Shown here: positions 5,502 to 9,152 of the stretch, piece by piece
How positions within the stretch are numbered: position 1 is the stretch's first letter
Layout: each line of letters begins with the position of its first letter
Source of the DNA: Pseudomonadota bacterium
Lineage (GTDB): Bacteria > Pseudomonadota > Gammaproteobacteria > Steroidobacterales > Steroidobacteraceae
Length of the DNA stretch: 9,152 bases
Assembly: GCA_021792815.1 (NCBI GenBank)
Contig: JAJYTX010000082.1
Location: forward strand, 1 to 9,152
Reading direction: 5' to 3'
Position numbers and translations under genes: made by a program
The notes under the pieces: generated by a model
The model's input: only the letters and a program-made list of their open reading frames with translations
Databases searched by the model: none
What the model was told of the DNA's origin: nothing

Positions 5502-7613
5502 ATGTCCGCGCTCATCTCCCCGGCTTCCCTGTCCGAGCGCCTGCCGGCATCGGGCCGTCAGCCCGAGTGGCGTCGTGTGACCCACCTGCTGCAGCTGTCC
5601 CGCGCGCTCGATCACATCGAGGAATCGCGTCTGCTGCCCGAGCGGCAGGTGATGTATCAGTTCTCGGCCCGCGGCCATGATCTGGCGCAGATCCTGCTCG
5701 GCCTGGAGTTGACCGATGCGCACGATGGGGTGACGGTGTACTACCGCTCGCGGCCGCTGATTCTGGCGCTCGGGACGGGACTCGAGGAAGCCGCCGCCGC
5801 GCCGCTCGCCCGTGCCGGGTCGTTCAGCGACGGGCGGGATATCGGCGTGGTGTTCAACAAGCCCGGACGCGGCGGGCCCACGGTGTTGCCCGCATGTGGC
5901 GGCGTCGGGGCGCAGTACACGCCCGCGGCCGGCTGGGCCCAGGCGATCCGCTACCATCACGAGACGCTCGGCGATGCCGGCTACGCGCACAGCATCGCGG
6001 TGGTGCTCGGCGGTGATGCCTCGGTGGCGACCGCCGGCTTCTGGTCGGCGCTCACGCAGGCGACCACCCTCAGGCTGCCGATGTTGTTTTACATCGAGGA
6101 CAACGGCTTCGGGATCTCGGTCAGCTCGCGTCTGCAGACCCCGGGCGGCAACATCGCGGCCAACCTGCGCTCCTTCAGCGGGCTGATGATTTTCGAGGGC
6201 GATGGCGCCTATCCGCACACGGCCGCCGAGCGGGTGAGCGAGGCGGTTGCGTACGTACGCGAGCAGCGCGCGCCCGCGCTGCTGCGTCTGACGGTGCCGC
6301 GGCTCTGCGGGCATTCCGGCCAGGACACCCAGGCCTACAAGTCGGCCGAGACGCTCGCGCGCGAGCGTGCGAACGATCCGTTGCAGCACCTGTACCGGTT
6401 TCTGGTGCCGCGCCGGCTTTCCGAGGCCGAGTGGGCGCGGCTCGCGCGCGAGGCGCGCCAGGAGGTCGAGAGCGCCGTCGAGCGGGCGCTCGCGCGGCCG
6501 CATCCCGATCCGGCGCAGCTCAGCCGCTACGTGTTCTCGGAGGTGGGCGCCGACGGACGGCCGGAGCTGCAGGAGCAGGGCGGCCTCGCCCCGCTCGGGC
6601 ACGCGTTCCCGCCCTCGAGCACCCAGGCCGCGCCGCAGCCGCCCCGCATCAACATGCTGACCGCGATCCGGCGGACGCTCGATGTCGAGCTCGCCCTCAA
6701 TCCCCGCATGATGGTATTCGGAGAGGACGTCGGTCCGAAGGGCGGCGTGCACGGTGCGACGCTCGGGTTGCAGGAAAAGCACGGCGCGGCGCGGGTGTTC
6801 GACACCAGTCTGTCGGAGGAAGGCATCATCGGGCGGGCCGTGGGCATGGCGCTCTCGGGGCTGCTGCCGGTCGCCGAGATCCAGTTCCGCAAGTACGCCG
6901 ATCCGGCCGCGGAGCAGCTGAATGACTGCGGCACGCTGCGCTGGCGGACCCACAACCGCTTTGCCGCGCCCATGGTGGTACGCATTCCGGGTGGATTTCT
7001 CAAGTGCGGCGATCCGTGGCACAGCCAGACCAACGAAGTGGCCTGGATCCACGGCATCGGCTGGCGCGTGGCGGTGCCCTCGAATGCCGAGGACGCCACC
7101 GGGCTGCTGCGCGCGGCGCTGCGCGGCAACGATCCGACCCTGTTCTTCGAGCACCGCGCGCTGCTCGATGGCGCCTGGGCCCGGCGGCCCTATCCGGGGG
7201 ACCAGTACGTGCTGCCCTTCGGGGTGGCGCGGACGGTGCGTGCAGGCAGCGAGCTGACGGTGGTGACCTGGGGCGCGATGGTGGAGCGCTGCGAGCTCGC
7301 CGCGGCGGCCTCCGGCGTGCAGGTGGAGATTCTCGACCTGAGGACACTGGTGCCCTGGGACCGCGCCGCGGTGCTCGCCTCGGTGCGCAAGACCCACCGC
7401 TGCCTGATCGTGCACGAGGACAACCTGACCGCCGGATTCGGCGCCGAGATCGCCGCCACACTCGCCAAGGAGGCCTTCTTCAGCCTCGATGCGCCGATCG
7501 AGCGCCAGGCGATGCCCGATATCCCGAGCCCGCACAGCCCGGTGCTGCTCGAGGCCGCCGTGCCGGGGGTGCCGTCGATCACCCGCGCCATCCGCGCGCT
7601 GGCGAGCGTCTGA
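5502..7613 (+). CDS. Branched-chain 2-oxoacid dehydrogenase E1, fused alpha and beta subunits
   Basis: This 703-residue thiamine-diphosphate enzyme decarboxylates 2-oxoacids and passes the acyl group to the E2 lipoyl arm. The E1-alpha part (about 20-330) has RGHD (His59), YYRSRPLILALG, the cofactor motif GDA (171-173) with Asn201 after 27 residues, and GHSGQDTQAY with His271 in the active-site loop. The E1-beta part (about 385-703) has FGEDVGPKGGV, TSLSEEGIIG with the expected catalytic Glu439, EIQF, and HSQTNEVAW. A Pro/Ala/Ser-rich linker around 365-385 joins them. The internal Met385 has no ribosome binding site, so this looks like a true fusion and not two genes. GDA replaces the usual GDG, as I recall from fused E1 proteins of other phyla. 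BkdR-like divergence and the downstream E2 favour branched-chain substrates; pyruvate or acetoin use cannot be excluded. Confidence 0.87.
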   Translation: MSALISPASLSERLPASGRQPEWRRVTHLLQLSRALDHIEESRLLPERQVMYQFSARGHDLAQILLGLELTDAHDGVTVYYRSRPLILALGTGLEEAAAAPLARAGSFSDGRDIGVVFNKPGRGGPTVLPACGGVGAQYTPAAGWAQAIRYHHETLGDAGYAHSIAVVLGGDASVATAGFWSALTQATTLRLPMLFYIEDNGFGISVSSRLQTPGGNIAANLRSFSGLMIFEGDGAYPHTAAERVSEAVAYVREQRAPALLRLTVPRLCGHSGQDTQAYKSAETLARERANDPLQHLYRFLVPRRLSEAEWARLAREARQEVESAVERALARPHPDPAQLSRYVFSEVGADGRPELQEQGGLAPLGHAFPPSSTQAAPQPPRINMLTAIRRTLDVELALNPRMMVFGEDVGPKGGVHGATLGLQEKHGAARVFDTSLSEEGIIGRAVGMALSGLLPVAEIQFRKYADPAAEQLNDCGTLRWRTHNRFAAPMVVRIPGGFLKCGDPWHSQTNEVAWIHGIGWRVAVPSNAEDATGLLRAALRGNDPTLFFEHRALLDGAWARRPYPGDQYVLPFGVARTVRAGSELTVVTWGAMVERCELAAAASGVQVEILDLRTLVPWDRAAVLASVRKTHRCLIVHEDNLTAGFGAEIAATLAKEAFFSLDAPIERQAMPDIPSPHSPVLLEAAVPGVPSITRAIRALASV

Positions 7614-7615
7614 CC

Positions 7616-8923
7616 GTGGCAGCACAGTGGCTGGAAGTCAGGGCGCCGGCGGCTCAGGAAGAGGGCACCCGCTCCCAGGTGTTGCGATGGCTCAAGCAGC
7701 TCGGCGAGCCGGTGGCGGCGCATGAGCCGCTCATCGAGATCGAGACCGACAAAGTCACGGTGGAGGTGGCCGCGCCGGGCACTGGTGTGCTCGCCGAGAT
7801 CCTCAAGGGCGAGCAGCAGGAGATTTCCCCGGGAGATCTGCTGGGGCGGATCCGTGCGGTGGAGGGCACCCCGGCCGGCGAGCCGGCGGCGGGTGCGGCG
7901 CTCGAGCGCGCGGCCGAGGAGTCTGCGGTGCCTGCGGCAGCCGGGCCGAATCCCCCGGCCGGGAGTGTCGTTCGCGGGACCGGCGCCGCTTCGGCGCCGG
8001 CGGCGGGGACCCCGCGCCTCAGTCCTGCGGTGCGTCGTCTGCTCGCCGAGCACGGACTCGATCCGGCGGCCGTGGAGGCGACGGGCGAGGGCGGGCGCAT
8101 CACGGTCGATGACGTCATGCGCACGCTGGCCGGGCCCGTTGCAGGCGCAGGCGTACCGCAGAGCAGGGCCGAGGCAACGGGCACAGCGCCGCTGGCGCGC
8201 GCCGAGCCCGGCTCTGCGGCTGCGCCGGCCAGCCACAGCGTGCCGCACAGCGCGCTGCGCCGGCGCATCGCGGCGCGGATGGTGGAGAGCCTGTTGCACA
8301 TCGCGCCGCACGTCACGACCGTGTTCGAGGTCGACCTGGGGGCGGTGCTTGCGCACCGCGAGCGCCATCGCGGGGCGTTCGAGCGGCGCGGCGTGGCACT
8401 GACTCTCACGGCATATTTCGTGCGCGCCGCCGTCGCGGCCATCGGCGCCGTGCCGCAGGCCAACAGCCGCTGGACCGACAGCGCGCTCGAGGTGTTCGAC
8501 AGTGTGGACTTCGGTATCGGCACCGCGGTGGCCGACGGTCTGGTGGTGCCGGTACTGCGCCATGCCGAGACACTCGATCTGTTTCAGAGCGCGCAGGGCA
8601 TCGAGGAGCTGGTGCGCAAGGCCCGCGCGGGTCAACTGGCGCCGGAGGATGTGCGCGGCGGCACCTTCACGCTGTCCAATCACGGAGTGAGCGGCAGCCT
8701 GCTCGCCACCCCGGTCATCATTCACCAGCCGCAGTCGGCCATTCTCGGTGTCGGCAAGCTCGAGAAGCGCGCGGTGGTCATCGAAGAGCACGGTGAGGAG
8801 CACATCGTCGCGCGGCCGCGCTGCTACGCGACGCTCACGATCGACCATCGCGTGATGGATGGCGAGCAGGCGAACCGGTTCATGCAGGTATTCGCGCGGC
8901 AGTTGGGGAACTGGCCGGACTGA
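7616..8923 (+). CDS. bkdB: Dihydrolipoyl acyltransferase (E2) of the 2-oxoacid dehydrogenase complex
   Basis: This 435-residue E2 core transfers the acyl group from lipoamide to CoA. It has one N-terminal lipoyl domain (about 4-80) with ETDKVTVEV and the lipoylated Lys46. An Ala/Pro/Glu-rich linker is followed by a peripheral subunit-binding domain (about 135-172, LSPAVRRLLAEHGLD to ITVDDVM) for docking E1/E3. A second flexible linker leads to the catalytic domain (about 207-435), which ends in DHRVMDGEQANRF, with catalytic His411 and Asp415. It starts at GTG 7616, two bases after the E1 stop; only a weak GGCGAG (7601-7606) precedes it, so translation is probably coupled to E1. The in-frame sequence upstream is E1 shadow. 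It is specific to the E1 partner, probably branched-chain. No E3 gene follows, so a housekeeping lipoamide dehydrogenase would have to complete the complex. Confidence 0.9.
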   Translation: MAAQWLEVRAPAAQEEGTRSQVLRWLKQLGEPVAAHEPLIEIETDKVTVEVAAPGTGVLAEILKGEQQEISPGDLLGRIRAVEGTPAGEPAAGAALERAAEESAVPAAAGPNPPAGSVVRGTGAASAPAAGTPRLSPAVRRLLAEHGLDPAAVEATGEGGRITVDDVMRTLAGPVAGAGVPQSRAEATGTAPLARAEPGSAAAPASHSVPHSALRRRIAARMVESLLHIAPHVTTVFEVDLGAVLAHRERHRGAFERRGVALTLTAYFVRAAVAAIGAVPQANSRWTDSALEVFDSVDFGIGTAVADGLVVPVLRHAETLDLFQSAQGIEELVRKARAGQLAPEDVRGGTFTLSNHGVSGSLLATPVIIHQPQSAILGVGKLEKRAVVIEEHGEEHIVARPRCYATLTIDHRVMDGEQANRFMQVFARQLGNWPD

Positions 8924-8958
8924 AAAACGGTCTCTGTAGAGGCCAGAGAGCGTGCCGC

Positions 8959-8974
8959 TGCTGCCGTCGCAGCA
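8959..8974 (+). terminator. Hairpin downstream of the E2 gene, possible transcription end
   Basis: TGCTGC (8959-8964) and GCAGCA (8969-8974) form a perfect 6-bp stem with the tetraloop CGTC, 36 bp past the E2 stop. A second, weaker fold is possible just upstream (8929-8934 with 8939-8944, including one G-U pair). Neither is followed by a T-run, so an intrinsic terminator is not demonstrated. The position between two transcription units is the main support. Confidence 0.3.
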
Positions 8975-9009
8975 CAGGGTTGCCTGGCCCGTCGTCTGTA
9001 ATTACCGTA

Positions 9010-9038
9010 GTGACGCGGGCGCCCCAGGCCGGTACCAT
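9010..9038 (+). promoter_or_regulatory. Candidate sigma70 promoter for the gene starting at 9070
   Basis: GTGACG (9010-9015, four of six -35 bases), a 17-bp spacer and TACCAT (9033-9038, four of six -10 bases) would start transcription near 9045. That leaves a short leader with the ribosome binding site GGAGG at 9057-9061. The repeat AATTACC occurs at 9000-9006 and 9045-9051, flanking the promoter; it may be chance. Confidence 0.45.
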
Positions 9039-9069
9039 TAGAGGAATTACCTGAGCGGAGGACGTCTGC

Positions 9070-9152
9070 ATGACCGAGGGCGCTACCACGATACCCGGCC
9101 CGCCGAGCGATGAGTCCCAACCCGATCTGGCGCGGCGGCGCATGCTGACCGC
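9070..9152 (+). CDS. N-terminus of a probable Tat-exported protein, possibly Rieske iron-sulfur subunit (partial)
   Basis: Only 27 full codons are visible before the window ends. The ATG has a near-perfect GGAGG 8 bp upstream, which makes the start confident. The first 20 residues are polar and rich in Gly, Pro, Ser and Asp. They are followed by ARRRMLTA, which looks like a twin-arginine signal (RRR plus a hydrophobic onset). Proteobacterial ubiquinol-cytochrome c reductase Rieske subunits (PetA) start in just this way, with RRRFL-(T/V)-A before their membrane anchor, so that is my best guess. Other Tat substrates such as redox or binding proteins begin similarly, and no iron-sulfur motif is in view. 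It is likely a separate unit from the bkd genes, with its own promoter. Confidence 0.5.
   Translation, partial: MTEGATTIPGPPSDESQPDLARRRMLT

Noticed and set aside
7004..7615. Upstream extension of the E2 frame overlapping E1-beta
   Set aside because: The segment is an out-of-frame reading of E1 with Arg/Gly-rich noise; the lipoyl domain begins right after GTG 7616.
5370..7625. A 752-codon minus-strand upstream extension of the bkdR frame, giving a 907-codon open frame
   Set aside because: It is antisense to the E1 gene and has low-complexity composition. BkdR has its own GTG with GGAG at the expected family N-terminus.
7190..8848. A 552-codon minus-strand open frame opposite E1 and E2
   Set aside because: Same antisense composition effect; the plus strand encodes clear E1-beta and E2 domains.
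8999..9051. Two copies of AATTACC flanking the promoter before 9070, considered as a regulator site
   Set aside because: Two 7-bp copies without further symmetry or known match are too weak to claim.
1..9152. Mobile elements, CRISPR repeats, tRNA/rRNA genes, phage or defence genes
   Set aside because: No transposase, terminal repeats, regularly spaced repeats or RNA-gene signatures were seen; the genes are ordinary catabolic and regulatory ones.

Overview
The window is very GC-rich, densely coding DNA from a proteobacterium. It is most likely a gammaproteobacterium, because it carries a close PsrA-type TetR regulator with a PsrA-like operator, a Pseudomonas-style divergent bkdR/bkd arrangement, and short leaders with GGAG-type ribosome binding sites. 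I cannot fix the genus from sequence alone; a Xanthomonadales, Nevskiales or Steroidobacter-like lineage is only a guess.

Layout. (1) 1-326 is the 3' end of a 3-hydroxyacyl-CoA dehydrogenase/enoyl-CoA hydratase gene of fatty-acid beta-oxidation. (2) 461-3607 to 4858 is a second beta-oxidation block on the + strand: a PsrA-like fatty-acid-sensing repressor, a FadN-type 3-hydroxyacyl-CoA dehydrogenase/enoyl-CoA hydratase fusion, and a FadA-type thiolase. A strong promoter and a 25-bp four-half-site palindrome overlap each other just before the regulator. This suggests an autoregulated psrA-fadN-fadA unit induced by long-chain acyl chains. (3) 4902-5369, on the - strand, is an Lrp/AsnC-family regulator (BkdR-like). 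(4) 5370-5501 is an AT-rich divergent control region with repeated TATTCC elements. (5) 5502-8923 on the + strand holds a fused alpha-beta E1 subunit and an E2 acyltransferase of a branched-chain 2-oxoacid dehydrogenase complex; no E3 (lipoamide dehydrogenase) gene lies in the window. (6) 8924-9069 is a noncoding gap with a candidate promoter and a strong Shine-Dalgarno. It leads to the first 27 codons of a protein with a twin-arginine signal start, possibly the Rieske iron-sulfur subunit of the bc1 complex.

Functionally the region joins two carbon-scavenging pathways. Fatty acids are degraded by the dehydrogenase/hydratase and thiolase proteins, and branched-chain 2-oxoacids (from Val, Leu, Ile) are converted to acyl-CoAs by the E1-E2 complex. 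Each pathway has its own local regulator. I saw no mobile element, CRISPR array, tRNA or rRNA, and no clear sign of an undescribed system. The most informative points are regulatory: the psrA operator/promoter overlap, the corrected gene starts, the repeat-rich bkd control region and the hairpin between fadN and fadA.
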